Shown piece by piece: positions 17,101-25,123 of a stretch of 64,000 bases of DNA. The stretch comes from Ga0074139 sp964515195. GTDB taxonomy: Bacteria > Bdellovibrionota > Bdellovibrionia > Bdellovibrionales > Bdellovibrionaceae. Position numbers and translations under genes: made by a program. The stretch spans positions 1 through 64,000 of the forward strand of contig CAZETK010000006.1 of the NCBI GenBank assembly GCA_964515195.1, in the 5' to 3' direction. Positions within the stretch are counted from its first letter, which is position 1. Every line of letters begins with the position of its first letter. The notes below the pieces were generated by a model. The model saw only the letters and a program-made list of their open reading frames with translations, ran no database searches and was not told where the DNA came from.

Positions 17101-17994
17101 ATGACAAAGTTATTGATTTGCATATTTATAACAACTTCCCTCATGGCTTCTGAGAAGAAAGAGCTGTCTTTTTACTCGGAAGTGACCGCCAGTCGTGCTT
17201 TGCCTCTTATGCTGGAAGACTTAATCGAGGCTCCGACTGTGCCTGCGGACTTGTTGAATATGGAACTGCCTTTCACAAGCGGGACCATAAAGCAAGAAAA
17301 GATCCTCAATTGGCTAAAAAGCCATCGTCAAGTCAGACGCGAGCTTTCAAAGTATGTCTTTAAAATTCCTGAATCCATCGAAATTACAAGGCCAGAAGAT
17401 CTTTCGAAAGCTCAAATTACGAAGCGTTTACAGAGCCGCCTGCTCCAAAGATGTCAAGACTGTCAGTTTCACATTGTTATCAAAAACTTACCCAAGACCC
17501 GAGGAGGCACAAGCCGAATTTTGTGGCGTGATCTTCCCTTATCAGGCCCTTTTATGATTCCAATTGAAAATGAAAATGGGATTCACCAATCATGGCTGAG
17601 TGGCCAAATCAAGACAGAAAGAAAAATTGTAAAAGCGATTCGCCCTTTAAGATTTGGTGACACCATCCAAAATGATGATTTGAAGTTAGAATGGGCGGAT
17701 GTAAGTTTTAATAAAGATTATTTCACAGAGATGAAACAGCTGGTTGGTAAAAAATTGGCAAGAGTGATTTCTGCGCAAAATGCTTTGAGTTCAAGGGACG
17801 TGCAACGAAATTATGATGTTCGCCAGGGTCAAACGGTGAAAATCAAGGCTGGAAATGAAGCTTACGAAATCAGTTTGGAAGGAATTGCTCAAGATTCAGG
17901 GGTCATCGGAGATTCCATACGAGTTCGAAGCCAAGTGAATCAAAAGCTTCTAACGGGAAGAATTATTGAAAAAGGACTTGTGAGGGTTGAATGA
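17101..17994 (+). CDS. flgA: P-ring assembly chaperone FlgA
   Basis: A signal peptide (MTKLLICIFITTSLMA) is followed by a divergent N-terminal part. The C-terminal SAF/ChapFlgA region contains VKAIRPLRFGDTIQNDDLKL, VGKKLARVISAQNALSSRDV and YDVRQGQTVKIKAGNEAYEI, then a beta-rich end. FlgA is a periplasmic chaperone for P-ring (FlgI) assembly, and flgI lies two genes downstream. At 297 aa it is longer than many FlgA proteins. Its last four bases (ATGA, 17991-17994) overlap the flgH start. Confidence 0.88.
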   Translation: MTKLLICIFITTSLMASEKKELSFYSEVTASRALPLMLEDLIEAPTVPADLLNMELPFTSGTIKQEKILNWLKSHRQVRRELSKYVFKIPESIEITRPEDLSKAQITKRLQSRLLQRCQDCQFHIVIKNLPKTRGGTSRILWRDLPLSGPFMIPIENENGIHQSWLSGQIKTERKIVKAIRPLRFGDTIQNDDLKLEWADVSFNKDYFTEMKQLVGKKLARVISAQNALSSRDVQRNYDVRQGQTVKIKAGNEAYEISLEGIAQDSGVIGDSIRVRSQVNQKLLTGRIIEKGLVRVE

Positions 17995-18773
17995 AAATAC
18001 TTTTACTGGTGACGCTCATTTCGTTAATAACGGGCTGTGCTTCATTTAAAGATTGGCTGGGAGAAAATGTATCTGAAAACATTCCCCTAATTGGCGAGGA
18101 GCCTCCGTTAAAGTATTCCGAGACGCCTCAAGCTGGAGTTATGCAAGACCGTAAGTATAATCGCATGACCCGTTCTCGTATGGAAGAAGAGGCCGAGTTG
18201 CAATCAAATGCAGGTAGCTTGTGGGTCATGGAAGGACAAACCTCATATATGTTTGCTCAGAATAAAGTGCGACGTGAGGGGGACGCCCTTAATGTGAAAC
18301 TCGAAGGCGCGGGCATGAAGCAAGTCGAAACAAAGGCAAATAATATTAAGTCTTTGATGAAAGAACTCGAAGAAGAAGAGAAAAAACGCCGGGGCGAAGT
18401 GCCTGCGACCGGACAGACACCTTTAGCAGAAAATCAAAAGGGTGAGGCTAAATCCGGTGATCGCAACCCTGCTGGTGCGCCCGCTGTGGCAAATGCCGCC
18501 AAGGCCAATGAAAAACCTAAGGAAGAAAAAGTTGATCTATCTGATATTCAGAACGTACCCGCTAAAATCGTTGAAAGAATGACAGACGGAAATTATCGCA
18601 TCAAAGGTTCTCAGTCCTTTGTAATTGAAAAAAAGGAATACAAAGTCATTCTAACAGGCGTTATCAAGGCTGAAGACTTTAATGATGAAGGTGTCAGTTC
18701 AGGAAAGCTGATTGATCCGCAATACGATGTAGTCAGCATCAGAAGGGCAAATAAGAATGAAGACATTTTATAA
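17991..18773 (+). CDS. flgH: L-ring lipoprotein FlgH
   Basis: The protein is 260 aa. Signal peptide and lipobox are LVTLISLITGC. NAGSLWVMEGQTSYMFAQNK is the FlgH core (GSLW...), and REGDALNVKLEGA is a degraded form of the usual GD-[IL]-[LV]-x-V. The C-terminal TDGNYRIKGSQSFVIEKKEY and YDVVSIRRANKNEDIL match the family end. A charged, Ala/Glu/Lys-rich linker of about 70 residues interrupts the middle, longer than typical. It forms the outer-membrane ring of the basal body. The start overlaps flgA and the end overlaps flgI. Confidence 0.9.
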   Translation: MKILLLVTLISLITGCASFKDWLGENVSENIPLIGEEPPLKYSETPQAGVMQDRKYNRMTRSRMEEEAELQSNAGSLWVMEGQTSYMFAQNKVRREGDALNVKLEGAGMKQVETKANNIKSLMKELEEEEKKRRGEVPATGQTPLAENQKGEAKSGDRNPAGAPAVANAAKANEKPKEEKVDLSDIQNVPAKIVERMTDGNYRIKGSQSFVIEKKEYKVILTGVIKAEDFNDEGVSSGKLIDPQYDVVSIRRANKNEDIL

Positions 18774-19764
18774 AGTCCTGCTACTTATGGCGATGGCCTT
18801 CGGCGCGGAGGCCGCTCGCTTAAAAGATATTGCGAGCATCCGAGGCGTGCGCGAAAACCAGCTGATCGGTTATGGCGTTGTCGTCGGCCTGAAAGGTACG
18901 GGCGACGGAAAAAGTGAATTCACCACAAAGTCTTTAGTGCGAATGTTGGATAAATTAGGCGTGAAGCTGGATAACCAAGACATCACCAGCAAAAATGTGG
19001 CCGCTGTTATTGTATCGGCCCAATTACCAGCCTTCGCAAAGGCTGGTAACCCGATCGACGTTACCGTGAGTACAATCGGGGACGCCACTAGTCTGCAAGG
19101 GGGCACTCTGTTGATGTCTCCACTTCGGGCGGCTAATGATCAAGTTTTCGCGGTAGCCCAAGGAACAGTTGTTATCAGCGGTGATGAAAAAAACCTTCAC
19201 ACAACGGCAGGCCGTATTCCTAACGGTGCGATCATTGAGCGTGATATTCAAGCTGACTTCGCGAATCGAAAAATGTTTAGATTAACATTGCATAATCCTG
19301 ACTTCACAACGGCAGCTCGAACAGCCTTGACCATCAATCGCGAGCTGGGCGCACAGTTTGCGACAGCTAAAGACGCTGGCACGATTGATATTGTCACCCC
19401 CGCAGCCTTTGAAAATCGCGGTGTAGAGCTAATGGCGACTATTGAATCCATTGAAATTAACCCGGATGGGCGCGCCGTTGTCATTATTAATGAAAAGACA
19501 GGCACGGTTGTGATGGGTGATAAAGTGAAGATTTCCAAAGTGGCCGTCAGCCATGGAAATTTATCCGTGAAAGTAGGGGCGGCAAACACGCAACCCGGAG
19601 CTAAAGCAATCGAAGAGCGTGTTGCCGTTTTAGACGGAGGTGCAAGTGTGGGTGATCTGGTCCAGTCGATGAACAAGTTAGGCGTCACGCCTAAGGACCT
19701 GATAACCATACTTCAGTCCATTAAGGCAGCTGGAGCTTTGCACGGGGAATTAGAGATTTTGTGA
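18757..19764 (+). CDS. flgI: Flagellar P-ring protein FlgI
   Basis: A signal peptide (MKTFYKVLLLMAMAFGAEA) is followed by RLKDIASIRGVRENQLIGYG and VVGLKGTGDGKSEFTTKSL, the FlgI signature, then NVAAVIVSAQLPAFAKAGNP and the C-terminal LVQSMNKLGVTPKDLITILQ. FlgI forms the periplasmic P ring with help from FlgA. The 335-aa length is slightly shorter than typical. It overlaps the end of flgH by 17 bases. A 290-base non-coding gap follows before flgJ. Confidence 0.96.
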   Translation: MKTFYKVLLLMAMAFGAEAARLKDIASIRGVRENQLIGYGVVVGLKGTGDGKSEFTTKSLVRMLDKLGVKLDNQDITSKNVAAVIVSAQLPAFAKAGNPIDVTVSTIGDATSLQGGTLLMSPLRAANDQVFAVAQGTVVISGDEKNLHTTAGRIPNGAIIERDIQADFANRKMFRLTLHNPDFTTAARTALTINRELGAQFATAKDAGTIDIVTPAAFENRGVELMATIESIEINPDGRAVVIINEKTGTVVMGDKVKISKVAVSHGNLSVKVGAANTQPGAKAIEERVAVLDGGASVGDLVQSMNKLGVTPKDLITILQSIKAAGALHGELEIL

Positions 19765-20054
19765 TAATTGTGTTTCGGTATGAGACACAAGACAGTAAAA
19801 TAAAAACGTAGTAACTGCTCGTATCACATGGATGTGGTGGGAGCGCGGGGAGGGTGAGGAAGAGATCGACAACCATGGAAGGTCAAGAGTCAAAGTAGTT
19901 TCTTCGCAGGGAACGATTTGTAATTGGTCAATTGAAGGGTCTTCAGGTCCTCAGGATGAGAGCCAAAGCCAACTCAAGAGACAGTCAAAAAGTGCAGGAT
20001 GCACAATAGACTCTAACTCAACTCCCCTTTTTTCTTCCTGACTTAAATGAATTA
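19765..20054 (+). other. Non-coding gap inside the flg operon
   Basis: A 9-bp hairpin (19768-19776 with 19782-19790, loop GGTAT, one G-T pair) lies right after the flgI stop. It has no T-run. A purine-rich stretch follows at 19837-19870. An in-frame 69-codon ORF from 19832 has no ribosome site and an odd composition, so I do not call it. I see no promoter match. Confidence 0.4.
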
Positions 20055-20723
20055 ATGATTAAGAAGATCCAGACTCCACAACTACCGTCACAAGCCATAA
20101 CTCCCGAGAAAAACTCAACGGGGAACCCCGAGCTTGACGGCAAGTTTCGTGAAGTGGCTTTGATGTACGAAAAGCAATTTCTAAGAGAAATGACCAAAGC
20201 CATGCGCTCCACGGTTCAGGAATCCGGGTTGGTCAAAGTCAATCAAGGGGAAAGAATTTTTCGCGAGCAACTGGATCATGAGTATGTGGAAAAGTGGGGA
20301 AATGCTGGAGGCATCGGACTATCTGATATGATCTATGATCAACTTGTTTTTAAATATGGTCCCAAAGCTTCCATTGAAAAGCCAATGGGCCCATTAAACT
20401 TGTCAGAAAAATCGAATTATTCACTGAATCGCGTAATGAGTGGCCCCTCTGGTGGAAACTCCTTCGAGTTTACCAAGTCAGGAGCGGACAGCCTGGGCCA
20501 AGAAAAGATCTTGTCTCCGTGGAGTGGTTTAATCCAGCGCAAGCTCGACCTGGGCCCAGACGAGAAGTTCTTAGAGATGTGGCACGACAACGGCCTGAAA
20601 AGCCGCTTCACGTTTAAGGGCGTTCTAGAACCTATTCAAGCCGGGCAAAAAATACACGAAGGCGAAAGTCTGGGGTACCTGAGTCCTGAGACAAAAAACT
20701 TCTTCTGGAATGTCTCACTGTGA
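20055..20723 (+). CDS. flgJ: FlgJ rod-binding domain fused to a degenerate M23-like domain
   Basis: Residues 28-100 (ELDGKFREVALMYEKQFLRE, GLSDMIYDQLVFKYG) are the rod-binding/capping domain of FlgJ. The C-terminal part is not the glucosaminidase of enteric FlgJ. From about 150, SPWSGLIQRKLDLG, HDNGLKSRFTFKG and GQKIHEGESLGYL follow the pattern of a LytM/M23 peptidase core, but the final H-x-H metal motif is replaced by FFWNV, so it is probably inactive. ATG 20055 has no strong SD; AATTAATG precedes it. Confidence 0.78.
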   Translation: MIKKIQTPQLPSQAITPEKNSTGNPELDGKFREVALMYEKQFLREMTKAMRSTVQESGLVKVNQGERIFREQLDHEYVEKWGNAGGIGLSDMIYDQLVFKYGPKASIEKPMGPLNLSEKSNYSLNRVMSGPSGGNSFEFTKSGADSLGQEKILSPWSGLIQRKLDLGPDEKFLEMWHDNGLKSRFTFKGVLEPIQAGQKIHEGESLGYLSPETKNFFWNVSL

Positions 20724-20747
20724 TACACTGAGATAAATGGAGGCTTT

Positions 20748-21077
20748 ATGAAAATTACCCATAACAAAATCGGTCAAACACTGAATTTGGTCGACACCGC
20801 AAAAGCGGATAAAGCCAACGATGCAAAAGACCTGAAAGACATGTCCAAAATCACGGGCTCTGGTAATCCGCTGGACAACATGGACGCGGCAAAAGTGGAA
20901 GTCTCAGCTAAAGCGCAAGAGGCCAAGCGGATTAAAGATCTCGCCATGGCGACTCCTGATGTGGATATGGAAAAAGTAGAAAGATTCCGCCGCATGATTG
21001 ATGCCGGTCAATACAAAGTAGATGCAAAGGCGGTCGCTGACAGAATGGTTGACGACCACCTGGAGACAAAGAACTAA
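20748..21077 (+). CDS. flgM: Anti-sigma-28 factor FlgM
   Basis: The protein is 109 aa. The N-terminal half is Asp/Lys/Ala-rich and probably disordered. The C-terminal half carries the sigma-binding helices (VEVSAKAQEAKRIKDLA, VERFRRMIDAGQYKVDAKAV, ADRMVDDHL), the FlgM family signature. FlgM holds FliA inactive until the hook is complete and is then exported. A good SD (TGGAGG) precedes ATG 20748. Its presence fits the sigma-28-like promoter before csrA. Confidence 0.92.
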   Translation: MKITHNKIGQTLNLVDTAKADKANDAKDLKDMSKITGSGNPLDNMDAAKVEVSAKAQEAKRIKDLAMATPDVDMEKVERFRRMIDAGQYKVDAKAVADRMVDDHLETKN

Positions 21078-21124
21078 GAATCACATGAAGGCCACAGCGT
21101 TCATGAAAGGGCACGGAAGCTCGA

Positions 21125-21640
21125 ATGGAACAGAAGGTTCAGATCTTATATACAAAGCTCATCGAAACCTTGGAAGAGATGACAAAGATGTATCGTCAGC
21201 TCTTGGAAGTTGTCCGTAAAGAAAAAGAGCATCTTCTTCAAGTGAATCTTCCCGAAATTGAAAATGCCGTTAAAGCCAAAGAAGAAATGATCAGCAAGCT
21301 TCGATTAGCTGATATGCTTCGAGAGAAATATGCTCAAAATCTAGGGGTCGAGTTGGGAATGAATTCATCATCTCCTCGACTGATGGAGTTGGCGCAAAGA
21401 ATGCCAATCACAGAAGGGGATCAACTGCGGCAATTGCACTCTGCACTTGAGCTTGTGATCACACGTATCCAGGAAATCAATAAAGAAAACGCATCCTATG
21501 CCCAGTCCGCGTTGAATACACTTAATGGAGCCATGGGAAATATCAAAGAAACTTTGTCGGGCAGTAAGACTTACGAACGCAAAGGGCAGTATCGCACCGG
21601 TCCGGATACGGCAGGCCACTTTGTCAGCAAGGAAGCGTAA
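21125..21640 (+). CDS. flgN: Flagellar export chaperone FlgN
   Basis: The 171-aa all-helical protein fits the FlgN family by sequence (LYTKLIETLEEMTKMYRQLL, VRKEKEHLLQVNLPEIENAV) and by position, directly upstream of its clients flgK and flgL. FlgN keeps the hook-filament junction proteins export-competent in the cytoplasm. Only GGAAG precedes ATG 21125. The TAA abuts the flgK ATG without a gap. Confidence 0.88.
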   Translation: MEQKVQILYTKLIETLEEMTKMYRQLLEVVRKEKEHLLQVNLPEIENAVKAKEEMISKLRLADMLREKYAQNLGVELGMNSSSPRLMELAQRMPITEGDQLRQLHSALELVITRIQEINKENASYAQSALNTLNGAMGNIKETLSGSKTYERKGQYRTGPDTAGHFVSKEA

Positions 21641-23053
21641 ATGTCTAAGATCAGTGGATTGATGGATGTGGGAAAGCGATCGATGCAAAACAGCCAGACG
21701 GCTTTGCAGACGGTTTCTCACAACATTGCCAATAAGTCCACCGAAGGCTATTCGCGACAGCGAGTGGATCTTGAAACAGCGCCGGCTATCGGAATTGGGA
21801 ATCTTCGCATCGGAATGGGCGCACGTGCCAGCCAAATTTCACGAACTAATAACCCCTGGTTAGAAAAGCAAATTCAAAAAGAACAAACGACAATGGGTTT
21901 TCATAATGGTCGAACCGGTTCGTTAGAAAGAGTCGAGCAAATTTACAATGAACAACTGAATAAAGGCTTAAGCCAGTTCATGACTCAGTTCTTCAACTCA
22001 TATCGCGAACTTTCTAATAGTCCTGAATCTTTGGCTTCCAGAACCATGGTTCGCGAAGCTGGTCAGCAGTTAGTGGATGACTTTAATCGCGTGAACCAGC
22101 AACTGAAGGACGTTCAAGACGATATCGACGGTCAGATTGTCAATTTGGTGGATCAGGTTAATAAGATCACAAAAGAAATTTCCACATTGAATGAAAAAAT
22201 TGTTCAGATTGAAGTCCAAGGGATTCATGCCAATGACGAGCGTGATCGTCGTGATTTACTGTTGAAACAATTGGGTGAAAAACTTGAAATCTCATGGGCG
22301 GAAGGGGATGACGGCCAGGTCACAATTACGGCGGGGAATACAGCTTTCCTGGTGTCGGGTGGGTCTTCCACGGACTTATTAGCTTTGAAATCTGATCCAC
22401 GTGATCGCGTCCAGATTCATTATAGATCGAGTGATACGGGTACACCCTTTAATTTGACGTCACAATTCAAAGGGGGACAAGTCGGGGGACTTTTAGAGGT
22501 TCGTGATGTGATAATTGAAGAGGCGCTGACCAATGTAGACACATTGGCTTTTAATTTGGCGAAGGAAGTGAACCGCATTCATATCGAAGGTCATGACCGT
22601 CACGGCAAGCAAGGTGTTTTGTTTTTTGATATGCCTATGGACGAAAAAGGCGCTTCTGAAAAAATTCGTTTGAATCAAACAATTTCAAATGACGTGAGTC
22701 GCATCGCAGCTGGAAATAAGCCTAATGCCCCTGGTGATAACACAATCGCCAATATGATTTCAGCTTTGCAATACCGCCAAGTTATGCAAGGTGGAACGGC
22801 AACCTTCGATGACTTTTACAATGCCCGAGTTGGGGAGTTGGGAACAATCACGCAACGGGCACGTTCAACCCAGGAGGCCCAAAAAAGTATTTTGGAACAG
22901 ATGGGTATGATTCGTGAAAGTATTAGCGGAGTTTCCTTGGACGAAGAAACAACAAAAATGATCGAGATGCAAAAGCTTTATGATGCTTCGGCCCGGGTTA
23001 TCCGGACCGCTGATGAAATGTTTGATACCGTCTTAAGCTTAAAACGAATGTAG
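21641..23053 (+). CDS. flgK: Hook-filament junction protein FlgK (HAP1)
   Basis: The protein is 470 aa. The N-terminal TALQTVSHNIANKSTEGYSR is the rod/hook/junction motif with the YSRQ end typical of FlgK. QFMTQFFNSYRELSNSPESL and ERDRRDLLLKQLGEKLEISW are FlgK-specific. The C-terminus (SLDEETTKMIEMQKLYDASA) is the conserved coil. It lies between the hook and the filament. The SD is AAGGAAG. Confidence 0.96.
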   Translation: MSKISGLMDVGKRSMQNSQTALQTVSHNIANKSTEGYSRQRVDLETAPAIGIGNLRIGMGARASQISRTNNPWLEKQIQKEQTTMGFHNGRTGSLERVEQIYNEQLNKGLSQFMTQFFNSYRELSNSPESLASRTMVREAGQQLVDDFNRVNQQLKDVQDDIDGQIVNLVDQVNKITKEISTLNEKIVQIEVQGIHANDERDRRDLLLKQLGEKLEISWAEGDDGQVTITAGNTAFLVSGGSSTDLLALKSDPRDRVQIHYRSSDTGTPFNLTSQFKGGQVGGLLEVRDVIIEEALTNVDTLAFNLAKEVNRIHIEGHDRHGKQGVLFFDMPMDEKGASEKIRLNQTISNDVSRIAAGNKPNAPGDNTIANMISALQYRQVMQGGTATFDDFYNARVGELGTITQRARSTQEAQKSILEQMGMIRESISGVSLDEETTKMIEMQKLYDASARVIRTADEMFDTVLSLKRM

Positions 23054-23064
23054 GATGATGAAAG

Positions 23065-24147
23065 ATGAGAATCGCAGATAAAATGGCCACAGGACAAGTC
23101 GATCGCAACATTCAGAAGAATCGTTCTGACATGGCGAATCTGCAAAACCAGGCGGCCACTCAAAAGCGAATCACTAGGCCTAGTGATGATCCATTAGCCT
23201 CATCACGGGTACTCGCCGCCCGTACGGACGAGCGAGGGTATAAACAATTTATTCAGAATATTAATCAGGCTAAATCATTCTTAGAATTTTCGGAACAAGC
23301 CCTGGGTGAATTAAACGAAGCCCTTGTGCGGGCGAAAGAATTAGCAATTGCCCAAGCCAGCGACGCGGGTGCCAGCGATGAGACCCGCAGGATTACCGCC
23401 GAAGAGATCGGTCAGATCTATCAGCATGCACTTCAAATCGGAAATCGAAAATTGGGTGATCGATTTATTTTCGGTGGATATCAAACTCTTAAGCAGCCAT
23501 TTGATACACACGGTCAGTATTATGGAGATGATGGAGATATCAAGATCCAGATTCACAAAGACGCGTTTGTGGGAATGAATCTCGCGGGCAGTAAAGTATT
23601 TCTTGGTAAAGGCGTAGCGGGTGACGGTATTATTCGAACGGCTCCTCAAATCCCGCGCACGGTGGAAGAGCTGCAAGAGTATCGCCAGGAGCAGAATCAG
23701 ATTGAGCAAATCCAGCAAGAACAAGAGCATAATCGCGTGATCACTCGCGGCCTTGCCTCGGTGGGTGAGTCGGGTCATTTGAGTAAAGCTGATCCTGTGG
23801 ATGAACAAAGAGGCTTGAATATTTTTCAAACTCTTAAGGGGCTGGAAGTCAGTCTTAAGACCAATGATAAAATTGGTGTTCAAGAAACTTTGGATCTACT
23901 GGACCAGTCGATCTCGCAAGTGGTGTTGGCGCGTGCCGAGCTCGGATCCCGCGTGGCCTCATTAAATGCCACAACAGACTCTCTACAGACAGCCATAGTG
24001 GACAACAAAGGTATGGCCTCGCAGATGGAAGATGCTGATGTGTTCCAACTGGTAAGTGATATAAATAAGACTGAGAGCGCCCTAAAGGCGACTATGGAAA
24101 CCTCCAGTAAGATGGTCCAGAGAAGCCTTCTTGACTTCCTTCGTTAA
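23065..24147 (+). CDS. flgL: Hook-filament junction protein FlgL (HAP3)
   Basis: The protein is 360 aa and flagellin-like at both ends. MRIADKMATGQVDRNIQKNR and KRITRPSDDPLASSRVLAAR are the N-terminal D0/D1 signatures. The end (LVSDINKTESALKATMETSS, KMVQRSLLDFLR) is the C-terminal coil. A Gln-rich stretch (EQNQIEQIQQEQEHN) sits in the central domain. It follows flgK by 11 bases and ends the structural part of the operon. Confidence 0.95.
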   Translation: MRIADKMATGQVDRNIQKNRSDMANLQNQAATQKRITRPSDDPLASSRVLAARTDERGYKQFIQNINQAKSFLEFSEQALGELNEALVRAKELAIAQASDAGASDETRRITAEEIGQIYQHALQIGNRKLGDRFIFGGYQTLKQPFDTHGQYYGDDGDIKIQIHKDAFVGMNLAGSKVFLGKGVAGDGIIRTAPQIPRTVEELQEYRQEQNQIEQIQQEQEHNRVITRGLASVGESGHLSKADPVDEQRGLNIFQTLKGLEVSLKTNDKIGVQETLDLLDQSISQVVLARAELGSRVASLNATTDSLQTAIVDNKGMASQMEDADVFQLVSDINKTESALKATMETSSKMVQRSLLDFLR

Positions 24148-24157
24148 TTCGAATACC

Positions 24158-24184
24158 TACAGTTCCTCAAAAGTTTGCCGATAT
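24158..24184 (+). promoter_or_regulatory. Sigma-28 (FliA) type promoter before csrA
   Basis: TACA (24158-24161), a 15-base spacer, then GCCGATAT (24177-24184). The FliA consensus is TAAA-N15-GCCGATAA, so 10 of 12 positions match and the spacing is exact. It lies 21 bases before the csrA start codon. Confidence 0.72.
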
Positions 24185-24205
24185 TCAGTATGAAGGAGTC
24201 ATACC

Positions 24206-24433
24206 ATGCTGGTACTTACAAGGAAGTTAGGTGAGAGCATCGCAATCGACGATCACATTAAGATTCGTGTCGTGCAGATTAAAGGAAAACAAGTTCGCTT
24301 GGGTATTGAGGCTCCGAAAGATACTAAAATCCACCGAGAAGAAGTCTACTTAGCTATCCAAGAACAAAATGAACAATCCGCCCACGTCAGCTCTGATAAG
24401 ACCCGATCTGTGTCGAAGCTCTTAAAGCCCTAA
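24206..24433 (+). CDS. csrA: Carbon storage regulator CsrA
   Basis: MLVLTRKLGESIAIDDHIKI is the invariant CsrA N-terminus, followed by RVVQIKGKQVRLGIEAPKDT and KIHREEVYLAI. The 75-aa length is slightly long because of a C-terminal Ser/Lys tail. CsrA binds GGA motifs in mRNA leaders; next to fliW it usually represses flagellin translation until FliW binds it. A strong SD (AAGGAG) precedes ATG 24206. A sigma-28-like promoter drives it. Confidence 0.97.
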   Translation: MLVLTRKLGESIAIDDHIKIRVVQIKGKQVRLGIEAPKDTKIHREEVYLAIQEQNEQSAHVSSDKTRSVSKLLKP

Positions 24434-24494
24434 CGACCTCTGACATCTTCCCGCATTAAGCCGCGCGTCGTACTGCGTCTTTTTCTTTGATCCG

Positions 24495-24514
24495 ATCTGG
24501 ATTTAGGTCCAGAT
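24495..24514 (+). other. 7-bp hairpin between csrA and fliW
   Basis: ATCTGGA (24495-24501) pairs perfectly with TCCAGAT (24508-24514) around TTTAGG. No T-run follows. It sits in the 160-base csrA-fliW spacer, where a CsrA-binding leader would be plausible; the GGA is in the stem, not in the loop. Confidence 0.3.
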
Positions 24515-24606
24515 TTAAAGAAGAACTAGCCGTACTGAAATCTTAAATTGTCTAAAATATAAGTCAGTATAGCTTTTTCGGTGCTGAATGCACGTTGGGG
24601 GGGCTC

Positions 24607-25122
24607 TTGGTTATCCAAACTTCGCGTTTTGGTCAGGTTCAGCTTACCGAGGACGATATCCTCACTTTTCCTGAAGGCCTATTGGGTTTTCAGGATTTAA
24701 AAAAGTTCGTTCTACTGGATGATCCCAATGACGACATCTTTGCGTGGTTGCAAAGCTGCGAATCGCCAGCCATTGCTTTTCCAGTGCTCGAGCCAGAGCT
24801 TTTTGTAGATAATTACAAGGTCAATTTGAATCGCACGGATCTAGAGTCTTTGGGTATGCAGGATACAAGTCGCGCCCACGCTTTTTGTATCATCACAATT
24901 CCAGAAGATCCGACGCAAATGACAGCCAATGTGAAGGCTCCCGTTGTGATCAACGTGGAAAAGCGTCGAGGCCGTCAGTGCGTGCTTCAAGACAACAATT
25001 TGGCGATTCGCGAGCCTATCTTCACAAAGCTTCAAGCTCGCGTGGTGGCTAACCCGTCCATTTCGATCAAAGAACAGAGTTCAGGATTGGATGTGGCAAT
25101 CAAGTTGGCAGAGCTTCGATAA
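24607..25122 (+). CDS. fliW: Flagellar assembly factor FliW
   Basis: FliW binds flagellin and antagonises CsrA. The sequence has FGQVQLTEDDILTFPEGLLG (family I-x-F-x-x-G-L-x-G-F), FVLLDDPNDDIFAWLQSCES, AFPVLEPELF, and VNVEKRRGRQCVLQDNN near the end. It has 171-175 aa depending on the start. I favour TTG 24607 because the G-run at 24597-24602 can act as a ribosome site; TTG 24595 would add four residues. No ATG is available. It ends one base before the convergent lipoprotein gene. Confidence 0.92.
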   Translation: MVIQTSRFGQVQLTEDDILTFPEGLLGFQDLKKFVLLDDPNDDIFAWLQSCESPAIAFPVLEPELFVDNYKVNLNRTDLESLGMQDTSRAHAFCIITIPEDPTQMTANVKAPVVINVEKRRGRQCVLQDNNLAIREPIFTKLQARVVANPSISIKEQSSGLDVAIKLAELR

Positions 25123-25123
25123 A

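Noticed and set aside
19832..20041. 69-codon ORF between flgI and flgJ
   Set aside because: No ribosome site, unusual composition, and no resemblance to a protein family.
23341..23883. 180-codon minus-strand ORF inside flgL
   Set aside because: Antisense shadow of a clearly coding gene; the flgL frame is fully supported.
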